From NCBI GenBank assembly GCA_030867875.1, contig JAOWCC010001589.1:87691537-87755536 (forward strand): a DNA stretch of 64,000 nt. The letters run 5' to 3'. Source of the stretch: Actinernus sp. WN-2022. Taxonomy: Eukaryota > Cnidaria > Anthozoa > Actiniaria > Actinernidae. Shown piece by piece: positions 46,180 through 57,942 of this stretch. Every line of letters starts with the position of its first letter. The stretch's first letter is position 1. The translations under genes and the position numbers were made by a program. A model generated the notes under the pieces. It was not told the DNA's origin, searched no databases, and was given only the letters and a program-made list of their open reading frames with translations.

Positions 46180-46563
46180 TGCTGCGACCGTATATGGACT
46201 ATACGGGGATGATCCGCTGGACAGAGTATGGTTTTTCGAGTTTCTGATCTTAGACAGGGTATCCATTTTCACATCGACAGATCTTGAACAGGGTATGGTA
46301 TTTATCTAGTGCCGTTATTTAGTCTAGTGCTTGCTGAAGACTTATTTAGTTATGATACTCATTATACAAGATCAAAATAAACACTGACATCCAAGTATAG
46401 ATAATTTGTTATTTGTCTTATAGAGGGAAAATTTTAACACTTTGTCTTGAACAGGGTATGGAAATTTGAGTTTTTTGTCTTAAACAGGGTAAGGGTTTCA
46501 GAGCCCCAGTGGCACACCCCTACCCAACTTTAGGTAGAGTACCCCCCCCCCCCCCCCCCCCCC
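46180..46563 (+). repeat. diverged copy of the poly-G/C bounded repeat
   Basis: ACAGGGTATGG words in the same order as 36023-36770, ending GGCACACCCCTACCCAAC and 22 C. Confidence 0.7.
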
Positions 46564-46839
46564 GGGCCTCGACAGCACGGGAGTTAAAAACTTACTGATT
46601 ATTATATCGGTAAAAGACGGGCCGATTGGTGCCTGTTGCATACTTTATATACCAAGAACTGCAGGATCACTCAAGGATCCTGGGAAACACGTCTCTTATC
46701 GTAACAACGAGACTCGTTCGTAATATCGTACTCGTTTCCACAAACGTCTCTCGATTTCGGTTCGAGACTCGAACGAGGAGCCGGTACGCTCGCCGGAACG
46801 GACGGGACCGAGGGGAAAGGGAAAGCACGCTCATTTTAC

Positions 46840-47220
46840 CAACGACCTCGATTTTACAAACGTATCTCGATTTTACCAACGTACCCTCGATTTTACCAAC
46901 GTACCTTGATTTTTACCAACGTGTCTCGATTTGACCAACGTGTCTCGATTTTACCAACGTACCCTCGATTTTACCAACGTACCTCGATTTTACCAACGTA
47001 CCTTGATTTTACCAACGTGTCTCGATTTGACCAACGTGTCTCGATTTTACCAACGTACCCTCGATTTTACCAACGTACCTTGATTTTACCAATTAACGTG
47101 TCTCGATTTGACCAACGTGTCTCGATTTTACCAACGTACCCTTGATTTTACCAACGTACCTTGATTTTACCAACGTGTCTCGATTTGACCAACGTGTCTC
47201 GATTTTACTAACGTCTCCAT
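46840..47220 (+). repeat. TCGATTTTACCAACGTACCC minisatellite
   Basis: About 19-20 units of 18-21 bp. Variant units (GTACCC, GTACCT, GTGTC) recur in a set order, giving a higher-order unit of about 100 bp repeated about three times. Confidence 0.9.
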
Positions 47221-47883
47221 TTTTGTTAACAATTTTTTTGACTAGAAAGGAAAAGTGAAAGTGCAAGAAACCAAGTTTTTTTTGGATTTGGATGCGTTTT
47301 TTTTTTAAAGAAAAACACAAAATAAAGGTTTGGTTGAACCTGTTCCGTTTCACCCCAAACAGGACATGACTGAAGTTGTATATGTTTTGTTTCCAGGTAT
47401 ATACCGTACACATTTTTTGTTTCACTTTAATAAAGGGGCACTGTCAATCGAATCTTTAATTTTCTTAAAAAAACAAACCTACAAAAAGAAAACCCCGACT
47501 AGAAGATAAATACTATGTGAATGTCCCGATTGCTTTTCAAACTTTTTCGATAGAGGATGAATAAGATTACAAAAGCTTATTTTAGAAGCTTGATATCAGA
47601 GGTTACAGGTGAATCAATGTCCAATTGCTCTAAATTGCTCTAAAAAGCAGTACATTTCATGCACTTGAATCAAATTTGTTCTCCTTTCTACCTGGAAAGC
47701 ATACTCTGCTAATCTGAATAGTTATTTTTGTCTTTCGTCATGAGAAAGTTATTATCGTTTGGACGTTATCAATGCCGCTTTAAGCTAGCTAATAGTACAT
47801 AAAAGTAGCACTAAACAAAGTGGGATCCACAACATTTATTTCAAATACATATTTTATTTTATTTCACCTAACCTAACCCTAAC
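47221..47883. other. spacer, no supported gene
   Basis: AT-rich with a few homopolymers; nothing recognisable. Confidence 0.5.
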
Positions 47884-48187
47884 CATCACACTAGGCCTGT
47901 CACAGCGTCCATCACACTAGGCCTATGTCACAGCGTCCATCACACTAGGCCTATGTCACAGCGTCCATCACACTAGGCCTATGTCACAGCATCCATCACA
48001 CTAGGCCTATGTCACAGCGTCCATCACACTAGGCCTATGTCACAGCGTCCATCACACTAGGCCTATGTCACAGCGTCCATCACACTAGGCCTATGTCACA
48101 GCGTCCATCACACTAGGCCTATGTCACAGCGTCCATCACACTAGGCCTATGTCACAGCGTCCATCATACTAGGCCTATGTCACAGCC
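47884..48187. repeat. 28-bp minisatellite, about 11 copies
   Basis: Unit CATCACACTAGGCCTATGTC plus ACAGCGTC. Copies are nearly identical (first copy lacks two bases; single changes in two others). The last copy merges into the MITE at 48179. Confidence 0.95.
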
Positions 48188-48387
48188 GATTTTCACAAGT
48201 TAGGTTATTTTTAGAACGGTTTCCCGCTATTCTTGGGTTGCAATCATTCCTCACAAAAGCGTAGCAGCCGTGTTGTTGGTATAACAAAAGTAGCTAATGA
48301 GGCATATTTTGTTCTCCCACTGGTGCAGCCCACTAATTGGCGCGAGAAAAAAACTAAAAATAGCCCAACTTGTGAAAACGCTGTGAC
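48179..48387. repeat. MITE with GTCACAGC ends, copy A
   Basis: TIRs GTCACAGC...TTTTCACAAGTT and ACTTGTGAAAACGCTGTGAC. Confidence 0.8.
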
Positions 48388-48904
48388 AGCTATATAGGAG
48401 ATATGGACGCTCATAGTTATGGGCTCCTGACAGACCCCTAGCAGAGATTGTAATCATCTTCAATTCTCTGTCGATACATTAACATGTAAGTTGTCCAAAC
48501 TATACAAATACTCCTAATCAGATGTCTCCTTTAGTGTCATGTGACATTCCTGAGTTGATAACGTCATAAAACGATTTTTGTTTTATCGGGGAAGTTTACA
48601 TTTTTTGCTATCATACTACTTAAAATGACAATTTCATTGTATTTCCAATTTCATTGTATTTCCGCTTGTGGTATCAGTCATTTATAATTATATTATAATA
48701 TATTTTACCATTTCACGTGACCTGTTGCCTTTAATTAATTGCTTCCATGATTAAAACTAGACTGATAAGCAAATACCGTATACAAAAATCCTGCAAAAAA
48801 CACCGGATCCGAGATGTGAACCTAACCAGCCAAAATATAAAATTATGACGACAATAACAAGTCCGAAACAATAACAAGAGCCATAACCAGCAGCGTCCAT
48901 ATCT
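48388..48904. other. spacer, no supported gene
   Basis: AT-rich; nothing recognised. Confidence 0.5.
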
Positions 48905-49122
48905 ACAGCGTTTTCACAAGTTGGGCTATTTTTAGATCATTTTTGCCGCCAATTAAGTGGGTTGCACCAGTGGCGGAACAAACTGCCTCATTAGCTACTT
49001 TTGTTATAATGAAACAACATGGCTGCTACGCTTTTGTAATTTTATTCCCTTAGGAATGATTGCAACCCAAGAATAGCGGGAAACCGTTCTTAAAATAACC
49101 TAACTTATGAAAACGCTGTGAC
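48905..49122. repeat. MITE with GTCACAGC ends, copy B (inverted)
   Basis: Inverted relative of copy A (shares GGGTTGCA, TAGCTACTTTTGTTATA and AGAATAGCGGGAAACCGTTC). After it, GGCCTAGTATGCGGGATGGAC words repeat twice. Confidence 0.8.
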
Positions 49123-49189
49123 ATTGGCCTAGTATGCGGGATAGACGCTCCTAGTTATCAGGGCCTAGTATGCGGGATGGACGCTCCTG

Positions 49190-49620
49190 GTCATGGGCTC
49201 CTGACCATAATGAAAGGTTAGCGAGTCATTGTTTATTTTCAAGTCCATGCCTTCGATGTTCTTAGTCTTGTAGAAAATATTAGTGTCATCAGCAAAAAGA
49301 GTGAATGAAAATAATTTAGTCGCATTGCATATATCATTTATATATATTAGAAATAGTAGGGGTCCTAGTATCGAACTGTTTGGAACTCCGCAAGTTATGT
49401 TGTGTTAAGTTGTGGGATTTGTGGTTATTAAATTCAACAAACTGTTTTCTATTTCTATTGAACCATTGAATCTTTGAACCACAAAAGTGGAATGCCCATA
49501 ATGCCATAGAATTCAAGTTTTTTAAAACAAAATATTGTGATTGACAGTGTCGAAAGCTTTGATAAGTCAAACAAAATGCCAATAGTGATATTAAGTGTCT
49601 CATGTGAAAATCACCGGGAA
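49190..49620 (-). mobile_element. LINE RT fragment
   Basis: The minus strand holds LSKAFDTVNHNIL (RT motif A) and, in another frame, TLFADDTNIFY with the active-site FADD at 49297-49285. Frameshifts and stops separate them. Looks like a CR1/L2-type RT, dead. Confidence 0.8.
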
Positions 49621-49803
49621 TCAACTCAGCGATGAATAATATTGCGTTCTATTGTAAAGGGAATAATAGATGTATAATAAACTCACCTTTAATATGTCGC
49701 TCGATTGCGAGTAGGCTCTAGATTCGAAATGTTGAACAAGAAGGGAAATGAGCTAGAGATCTGTTCTCGATAAATTATGACGACTGATATGCTACGGACA
49801 CTT

Positions 49804-50067
49804 TCAGAATCTCTGTCTCATACTCAGTTTCTTATTACAGCAACCATGGCCAATTCGTTTCACCTTTCCGCGCCGTATCACATGCATTATGTACCGTCGC
49901 ATAAGATTAACATATCCGAAATTTAATTGTTGATAATTTGGGTTGAGATCGAGCCCTGCGGGTTGTGGGATTTTCCAACTGTGAAAGTTCTCCGCTTTTC
50001 TATCGCCGGAGCCTCTGATCCTGTTTTCCTTTTGTCTTTTCCCTCCGTTGTCATGAAACCGTCTCAT
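49804..50067 (-). CDS. weak ORF candidate, 87 codons
   Basis: Starts MRRFHDNGGKRQKENRIRGS, basic, with GYVNLMRRYIMHVIRRGKVK near the end. Composition is plausible for a small basic exon but no splice signals or family support it. Confidence 0.15.
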   Translation of the reverse strand: MRRFHDNGGKRQKENRIRGSGDRKAENFHSWKIPQPAGLDLNPNYQQLNFGYVNLMRRYIMHVIRRGKVKRIGHGCCNKKLSMRQRF

Positions 50068-50547
50068 TATTGTAATCCCAAGACAAAGGACTCAACATAT
50101 TTTTAAAAACGTCAAAAGTTTGTTTTTAACTACAAGTTGGAAAATATTACCTTATAAAGAAAAGCTACCGGTAAATCTCTTTTTACGTTTGCCGCTCAAC
50201 CGACCGTAAATTATTAATATGAATGACTCAACTACCTATTTCACTTGTCCTACACGGCTGCCGTATTGAAACATGTCAATCTCGGTGCGGTGCCGAGATT
50301 CTCATCATGATTGGTCTGGTATTTTCCCTGTTAGCGAGGTCTCTCTCTGTGACCTCTGCTAGCAGGAATTTTGGCCCATTGTTTTAACCCTATAGATGGC
50401 TATAAAAACCAGGGAAAGCTGATAACACCGACATTAGAATTTAAACAACTTTGATTTTATTTCAACTTTACCTTACTTTTCGAGATGAAATTTAAGACTG
50501 GTTGTGAGCGGATATCAAATGTTTTATCTTGTCGCCTGGAGACTTAC

Positions 50548-50613
50548 AGACTCTTCCACGGCCCGCTCGTAGGGAAGGTTCAACGGCCGAGCGGGGTCTG
50601 TGGAAGAGTGTAC
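50548..50613. repeat. short hairpin (ACTCTTCCAC arms)
   Basis: ACTCTTCCACGGCCCGCTCG faces CGAGCGGGGTCTGTGGAAGA. Confidence 0.7.
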
Positions 50614-51150
50614 TGGAGACTGCGAGTCTCATCCGGATGGGCCGAACTGGTCCTGAAACGAAAATAATCTCAGCAAAATCCACTACAGCCTTTTATTTAT
50701 TTATACATGGCAAAGAAATAATTTATTTACCATAATTTGTAAAACAAAGAACGATTATACTTCTGATACGTACATATTTCAGAGTCGAATCACTAGAAAA
50801 CTATATGACTCTGTCAGTACTGCTGTTGACAAAAGATTGTCAAATTTCCAGATATACGCCACTGTACCAATCATGCGCAGCCGGGTTTAATTGTTTCATC
50901 TGGCGGGCATGCCAGCCATTGTTTGTCTACCGGACAGCCAACTAATCAAAAGATTGTCGCGGGACGACTTTGGCAACTCTCGATAGATCTTGGATGTTTT
51001 TGACGGAGTAAGACTCCTTATTATATTAAGTATTATAATATAACCCAGATTGGCTTATAGACTCAAAAATCTATTGTCTATTGTGCCGGTAAACACATAG
51101 AAATAGGCACGCCTGCTTGCGTTGTGTCGTTGTTATATCGCAATAGCAAT

Positions 51151-51336
51151 GCAATAGACCACACATTTTAATGTGTATACTGGCGAAATAAACACTTGGG
51201 ATGTTGGGAGAACACTTGAAATGATTGATAATCACGTGCCTTCGGCTTGTGATTTTCAAGCATTTCTTGTGTTCTCCCAACATCCCGCGTGCTTTATTTC
51301 GCCAGTAAACACATTGAAATACGTGGTCTATTGCTT
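51151..51336. repeat. palindromic element (CTGGCGAAATAAA arms)
   Basis: AATAGACCAC and GTGGTCTATT ends. Inner GGGATGTTGGGAGAACAC and complement. Confidence 0.85.
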
Positions 51337-51384
51337 AAGTGATTCAGCTAAGAACGAAAGCAAAAGACAATAGGCTGCGGTAAT

Positions 51385-51410
51385 GCCCCCCCCCCCCCGG
51401 GGGGGTACTT
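51385..51410. repeat. poly-C/poly-G junction
   Basis: A C run followed by a G run and TACTTATGTG, like the start of the 36.0-kb repeat family. Confidence 0.7.
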
Positions 51411-52629
51411 ATGTGATAAATGGGTAGGTATGTGCGACCATGAGGTTCAAACCCTGAGCCTGTCTGACCCCAAAAGGGAGCTCCAAAATTAATTGTTCGA
51501 TAACTTTGCCCTGGGTTTAAGAATATATTTGTAGTGCGCGCGACCGCTGACCGGGAAGCCGGTAGATTGCAGACCCTTACACGGTTTTTTCAACATTTCG
51601 ATATCTACTTCTTATAACAGCAAAACCACACACCGACACTGTTGAAAATAGCACCTCAAAACTAGTCCAAACCCCACATTTGAGTCATATTTCACGCTTT
51701 ATAAATTGTACGTACATGTAAATTGTTTGTTATCATTGACACTCATAAGTTGAGTCCCAGGAGAATTAAACTCGTTCTGAAACTGGCTGAGTGCGAGGCT
51801 AGACATGGGATGTTTCTAGCCAACATGGCCGCTGTGTACATGCAGTTGTATTGCTTGCAGCATATAAGAATTACATGATGACATTACATGATTATTCAAC
51901 AAGATTATTTAAATCATTATTCAATATTATTATTCAACATAATTATTTAAATCATTATTCTACATAAAACTGAAATTGTAAAAAAATATAAGACAAAAGA
52001 GCAACATCATTTTATTTTATTTATTATTATTTTGTCATAATTAAAGTGATTATTAAATTTCAATAGACCAGTACGCGGTTAAGTCAGTACAGCGTTTGTA
52101 TTGGAATCCGGTGCCAAATAATTTCCGTAAAATCTAATTTCTGAAACATTCACTGTCTGCAAACTTAGATGATGTGTCCCTTCCACCTGATTGGAAGAAT
52201 ATTTAATTACCCTATATATAGCGTTCTCCAATTGGCTGTTATTAAATGCTAGGGGAGAGGGATTGAGTTAGGTCCAAACCCTTACCCTTTTATATACCAT
52301 AATCCTTTGCGCTTGCGCTTATATTTTGTGGCCAATACTTTATATTACCCGGCATAATATTTGACAATTGGAAATTGTAATGATTTTCCAAAACGTTGCT
52401 CTCCCTTAATTGCGAAATTGTAAGTTTGGTTATATGCAATACGACATTTACATTATGGCGTCATTTTACTACGATTTACAACAATTGTCAATAGATCTTT
52501 CTCAGTTCAGTTCCAATTTATAGTTGTTTATACTTTTATACAATAAAAAAAAATGTAAATATTGTTTGACATATTTTTTATTTAACTTCAGTTTAACATT
52601 ATTTTGTTTAAACTTCTACAACATGTTCA
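51411..52629. other. spacer, no supported gene
   Basis: AT-rich; a run of TTATTCAA(C/T)ATTATT words at about 51890-51965. No gene supported. Confidence 0.45.
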
Positions 52630-53215
52630 CTTTTTTATATCCTCTTCCAACGCGCAGCAATCAGTATCTATAGATAACCTAGTATATAAGGCTTTCTGTT
52701 GAGCCGACTCTACAAGATCACTAAAATAATCTGGTAGTGCTGCCCATACTGGCGAGGCATACTCAAGTACAGACAGGACAAGACTGCAATAAACAAGCAC
52801 TAGATCAGTGGTACTAAGACCACTTTGTTCAAAACACGCAGTGCGTACAGCCGCTGAATAGCCTTCTTATATATAGTGTCACAGTGGATGTTCCATGTGA
52901 GATCACTCTCTACGTGTACGCCAAGAAGCTTATAGCTGAATACCCTTTCGATTAGGGTGCCCCAATCTGTATAGAGGGCTTAAAACAGTAGATTTGTATT
53001 GCAAAAAATCGATTATCATTTCTTTGCATTGAGGCGCATATTACGCTGTGCAGTATAGCTACCTATGGCTGCAGCAATAAAGGGCAAGTAGCTAGGTGAG
53101 TTTCTGGGAATAAGTTCAAATACGGAAGCATCGTCAGCATACTTAATTCTAGTGTTCCAGTCTCCAGCAAGTCTGTCGACCAGAATAGCAAACAGGCGCT
53201 AGTTTTGTGCGTCGA
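52630..53215 (-). mobile_element. LINE RT fragment
   Basis: The minus strand reads RIKYADDASVFELIP (active site YADD at about 53143-53124), then GSYTAQRNMRLNAKK, then FSYKLLGVHVESDLTWNIHC. A few stops and frame changes interrupt it. A distinct LINE family from the 49.2-kb relic (YADD versus FADD). Confidence 0.82.
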
Positions 53216-53237
53216 GGAATTCCGCCTTTAGGTGTGA

Positions 53238-53550
53238 TATGAGGGGACATTGGGGTTTAGTGTTTGCGGTGTGGGTCAGTTTTTAGTGCGGTATTTCGGT
53301 GAATTAAATCCCATATCGCGGGATTGCAGTGATCTCCAATCCTGCGGTGTGCGTTATTTGTCTTTTCAAACCTGCGGTGTTCGGTGAAACGATATGTTTG
53401 CGGTGTTGTGGTTATTTTCAAAGTCAAATCCATGTAAATCATGTAAATCACATCATTGCGGTGTCGGTATTTTGTCAACGTTACGTGTGGTGTTTTCGGA
53501 TTTTTTTTGCGGTGCGGTATTGAGAGCCCCCCAATGTGCCCCTCTGATAG
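53238..53550. repeat. MITE with GGGGACATTGGGG ends and GCGGTGT words
   Basis: Ends GAGGGGACATTGGGG and CCCCCAATGTGCCCCTC. The interior repeats TGCGGTGT about eight times. Confidence 0.75.
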
Positions 53551-53639
53551 GGCGAGAGACAGTTCGCGTTGATTCTGACATGCACGCAATCGTCTCACAA
53601 ACCAAGTAAATGCTGAACTTGTTCAACTATCAGACTGGA

Positions 53640-54475
53640 TTAAAGCTAATAAATCTCTTCTTCACATAAACCTAAACCTCCATCAAGCATTATGTTAGAT
53701 CAAACTGACTCATTTAAATATATTGGTGTCTATATAGACCAAAATAAGTCATATTAACATTGTTTGTAAAAAAATCTCAAAGAACATTGGCATCATTTCA
53801 AAATTACGCGGTCACTATCTCGATTTAAATACCTGAAACAAGTGTATTACTCACTTATCTATCCATATCTTCAGTATGGCGCACTAATATGGGGCAATAC
53901 TCATATAAATCACGCCTAAATCAATTAAACATTTTAAACAAAGAATAATGACCTTTTCTAATTTTCGTGCTCATGCTCCACCTTTGTACAAAGCACTAGG
54001 CATTTTACAATGAAAAGACATAACTTTTATACAAACATCTCTTTTTATGCATGATTATGTCAACAACGAACTACCGATTGCTTTTTCAAATTATTTTAAA
54101 CAGACTTCAGACATTCATTCCCATTTTACAAGAACTATGCACATAATTTTCATCTACCATCCGTCTCAACTAATTATGGGAAATTTTCTTTAAAATTTAC
54201 TGGGATAAAAATCTGGAATTAAATTCCAGAATCAATCAGAAAACTCCCAAGAATTTCAAATTATTTTAAACAGACTTCAGACATTCATTCCCATTTTACA
54301 AGAACTATGCACATAATTTTCATCTACCATCCGTCTCAACTAATTATGGGAAATTTTCTTTAAAATTTACTGGGATAAAAATCTGGAATTAAATTCCAGA
54401 ATCAATCAGAAAACTCCCAAGAATTTCTTTAAAAAAAGAAATTAAACAATCCTGTTTACTTGACTATACCTAAAC
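53640..54475 (+). mobile_element. LINE RT C-terminal fragment
   Basis: DSFKYIGVYID, then SLIYPYLQYGALIWGNTHIN, then GIKIW and IPESIRKLPR. Broken by stops and frameshifts, and enlarged by an internal 170-bp tandem duplication. Confidence 0.82.
54084..54423 (+). repeat. 170-bp tandem duplication
   Basis: 54084-54253 is repeated as 54254-54423, with no difference seen. Confidence 0.92.
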
Positions 54476-55054
54476 TTGGCAGACATAAATTAGTTATATA
54501 TAATTTCCCCCCTATATTTATATCTATCAATAAGAATTAAGCTTCTTTTCTCCTTTTCTATATTCTCTTAAATAGTATCTATTTATCTACTTTGTCCATA
54601 TCTGCACTGTGAACTATATAATTTATCTACTTAACATTGTACTGAAATATGTATACTTTTTCTCTCAAAATTTAATCTACTGGGGAGTTGGCTTAGGAGA
54701 CGTATAGTTACTCCGACTCTCCTGCTCTCGTCACAGATCACCTACCTTTTTTGTTCCAAACTACACAAATTGTAAAATGTATCTATCCACTGTAAATACC
54801 ATACGTATCTATATATCTATTATCATTGTAAAGTATCTGTAAATATTGTAGAACCGGTTACACCAGCATATGTATGTTACATATTGTAAACTTATTATTT
54901 ATGTAGCCGTTAGTGCAAATAAACAGATATTATTATCACTGCCACTCGTATCACTGATACAGGCACTAGCTGATGTTTTTATGCTTGAGTCTGTTGGAGG
55001 GGGGTCTTACAACCGATTACTGACTTCCCCTATATCCCGGTTGGTTGAAATGTC
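54476..55054. other. spacer, no supported gene
   Basis: AT-rich LINE-flank-like DNA; nothing else recognised. Confidence 0.45.
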
Positions 55055-55470
55055 ACTCCTGCATGTAGCGAATGCTAGGGTTTAATACTCCTGCATGTAG
55101 CGAATGCTAGGGTTTAATACTCCTGCATGTAGCGAATGCTAGGGTTTAATACTCCTGCATGTAGCGAATGCTAGGGTTTAATACTCCTGCATGTAGCGAA
55201 TGCTAGGGTTTAATACTCCTGCATGTAGCGAATGCTAGGGTTTAATACTCCTGCATGTAGCGAATGCTAGGGTTTAATACTCCTGCATGTAGCGAATGCT
55301 AGGGTTTAATACTCCTGCATGTAGCGAATGCTAGGGTTTAATACTCCTGCATGTAGCGAATGCTAGGGTTTAATACTCCTGCATGTAGCGAATGCTAGGG
55401 TTTAATACTCCTGCATGTAGCGAATGCTAGGGTTTAATACTCCTGCATGTAGCGAATGCTAGGGTTTAAT
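55055..55470 (+). repeat. 32-bp minisatellite, 13 perfect copies
   Basis: Unit ACTCCTGCATGTAGCGAATG plus CTAGGGTTTAAT; 416 bp is exactly 13 units and no copy differs. It is followed by GCTACATTCGC, an inverted echo of TAGCGAATG. Confidence 0.97.
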
Positions 55471-56199
55471 GCTACATTCGCGCCCGTGTTGTATCGGCCT
55501 ATACAATCTCGAGCCGAAACTACTTGTGAAGTGAAACTAATTAATATTAAAATATATATAATATTTTGATGGCAAACGTAAAAAAATAGAGTTCTGCTCG
55601 GTTACAGAGGTCGGCATCATCATCATTATTTTACCATAGTACTAAAAATATATTTACCTACATAGGACGAAGAAATACCGATTTAACAAAAATATTGGAC
55701 AATTGACGGGTTATTTAGTAGGTTGTTACTCGAATGCTGCGTTTGGATTGGTTAGCACCTTATGTGATTAATTATTAATGACTTTTACAAATACTACCTA
55801 GAAGTTCATTAACCTTCCCCATTTCACGGTGGGCACAAACGACCATAAAAACGGCATCAGTTCTATATTTTAAAAAGTTTTCAATGCAGACGATTGAATT
55901 TTGGTAGAAGGATGTAGTGTTGTTGCACGAATTTTTTTTTGCGAAAAAAGCGGAGCCAGAACAAAGCTTTTCCGCTTGCAGGATATTTTTTTTCAACGCC
56001 GTTGGCTTGCAGGATATTTTTTTTCAAAAACACCCACCCCCCCCCCCCCCCCCCTCAAAAGTTAAATGGTCGGCCCCTTAGAAAAAAATCCTTTGAGTGA
56101 TTTTCGAGTTTTAGTGATGAAATGCGCTAGTCTGGCACTCAAAACCCACATTATTTTCTTTTCTTGATTTTTTAACAATAGGCAGCCTTATTTAGGTAT
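55471..56199. other. spacer, no supported gene
   Basis: Holds TTGCAGGATATTTTTTTTCA twice (about 55975 and 56008) and an 18-base poly-C at 56037. Confidence 0.5.
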
Positions 56200-56400
56200 G
56201 ACACCTGACGTCACTAAATATGACGTCATAGCAACAGTCATTCCTCTATAACTTTTGCTATAATAGTCGTAGAACGTTCAAATTTGCGCCAAAGGAATGT
56301 GTGTCATGAAGGCCATTTGATGGTGTAGTCTGTTTGTAACATCTATTAAAGGGGGAATTTTACCAAAAAAGGAGGCATCACTTATGACGTCACAACAACG
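56200..56400. repeat. TGACGTCA-rich repeat segment
   Basis: Three exact TGACGTCA octamers (56206, 56221, 56385) in a block with AACTTTTGCTATAATAG and GAATGTGTGTCATGAAGGCC. Boundaries uncertain. Confidence 0.5.
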
Positions 56401-56621
56401 TCATCATACTAACATAAAACACCTAAAATATGTAGTTTCATTTTGTTAACAAGTCACCAACATTTCTTCAAATTGAGACTATAAGTAAAGAAATGGTTTT
56501 AATTTTAATTATTTGTCCACGCTCACTGATGCCGATTTTGACGTACTTTATGCCCGACGTGATTTATGAAGAGAAAGTACAGACGGCATTCTACCCCCTG
56601 ACCAATTAGTTACATCACAGG

Positions 56622-56769
56622 CAGCCCAAGCTCAAGTTACGAAAACAGTGGCAAGGTAAGTCATTTTATTCAAATATTTTACAGTATTTCTGGCTAGTAA
56701 ACGGAGTTCGCTACGCTCCCATGCAAACCCTTATATTTTCGTAACTTGAGCTTGGGCTGCCTGTGGTTA
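56622..56769. repeat. complete AAGCTCAAGTTACG-ended MITE
   Basis: Ends CACAGGCAGCCCAAGCTCAA and exact complement, 148 bp. Interior ACAGTATTTCTGGCTAG is shared with 37015-37196. Confidence 0.85.
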
Positions 56770-56887
56770 CATCAGATATTTGCCGTTACAATGGGAGTGG
56801 AAATGAGAATGAATAAACAACTGTCTCCCTCTTTGTTAATAAAGAAATTTGTCATTATCTAGCTACTTTCCTGTCACCGCTAGCTCT

Positions 56888-57942
56888 ATAGCCTGAATTT
56901 CAGCCGTCTCCTCTGGTTCGTTCCTCCCGAGAGAGACGTCTGAATCCAATAGCCGATAATGCCGTCCAGTGACGTCACTACCAGAAAACCTGGTAGTGAT
57001 TTTTGATTGGTTCATATTCTATAATTTCGCATAATTATCATAATTATCAGCCGAGAAGACGGCAGGATTCACTTTGGACTCTGGAAATGGATTGAAAGTG
57101 TCCTGCACAATAACCGGCCGACTAACCTGTAAACATGTCACCGTCCAGTGACGTCAAGGCGGATTAACAATTTAATTTATGCAAATAAAACTGTTCGTGG
57201 GTCACAAAAACAAAGCCATCGCTCGCCTTGAGAAATTATTTGAGATTATGCCGGCCAAAATAAAAGCCTTACCTATATATATATCTCCATCCCATTTGCT
57301 TTTCAAGTGCCTCTTATGTTGTGAATACCTTTTCAAAGCAACAAATCGTTATATTATATTTGGAGGCAAGATACAGTTGATCTTTGTCTTTCCGTTGATC
57401 TTTGTACATGTCTCGCGATCTGCCGTTCGAATCGACACAGCTACGAGATATTACCTATGTAAATGATGCAATACGAAGAAATACGAAGACTCTTACGGGA
57501 AAGAACAGTTCCTTGAGAGTAGCGACATTCTTTACCACTGCGAGTGTGAACAAATTAAATAATCGATTATCAACAACCCCGCGGACGCGACGCGATAAAA
57601 TGTACATGTTTACAGGACAGTCGGCCGGTTATTGTGCGGAACACTTTCAATCCATTTCCAGATGTTTTCCTTACGAATTCTAGGTCTTTGCCAAATGCAA
57701 TCACTCCACTGAAACCCAACGATCAACAATCGCGAGTCCAAAGTGAATCCTGCCGTCTTCTCGGCTGATAATTATGATAATTATGCGAAATTATAGAATA
57801 TGAACCAATCAAAGATCACTACCAGGTTTTCTGGTAGTGACGTCACTGGACGGCATTATCGGCTATTGGATCGATTCAGACGTCTTTCTCGGGAGGAACG
57901 AACCAGAAGAGACGGCTGAAATTCAGGCTACTCGCTCTAATG
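56888..57942. mobile_element. 1.05-kb foldback element
   Basis: Arms 56888-57141 and 57598-57942, TAGCCTGAATTTCAGCCGTC to its complement, TA on both sides. Each arm holds GTGACGTCACT, CCAATC and ATTATCATAATTATCAG. The centre has short frames only. Confidence 0.85.

Noticed and set aside
53257..53598. 113-codon minus-strand frame
   Set aside because: It is mostly a translation of the GCGGTGT-rich MITE at 53238-53550.
47884..55470. Possible CRISPR arrays (28- and 32-bp direct repeats)
   Set aside because: Units are head-to-tail with no unique spacers and lie in a eukaryotic genome; these are minisatellites.
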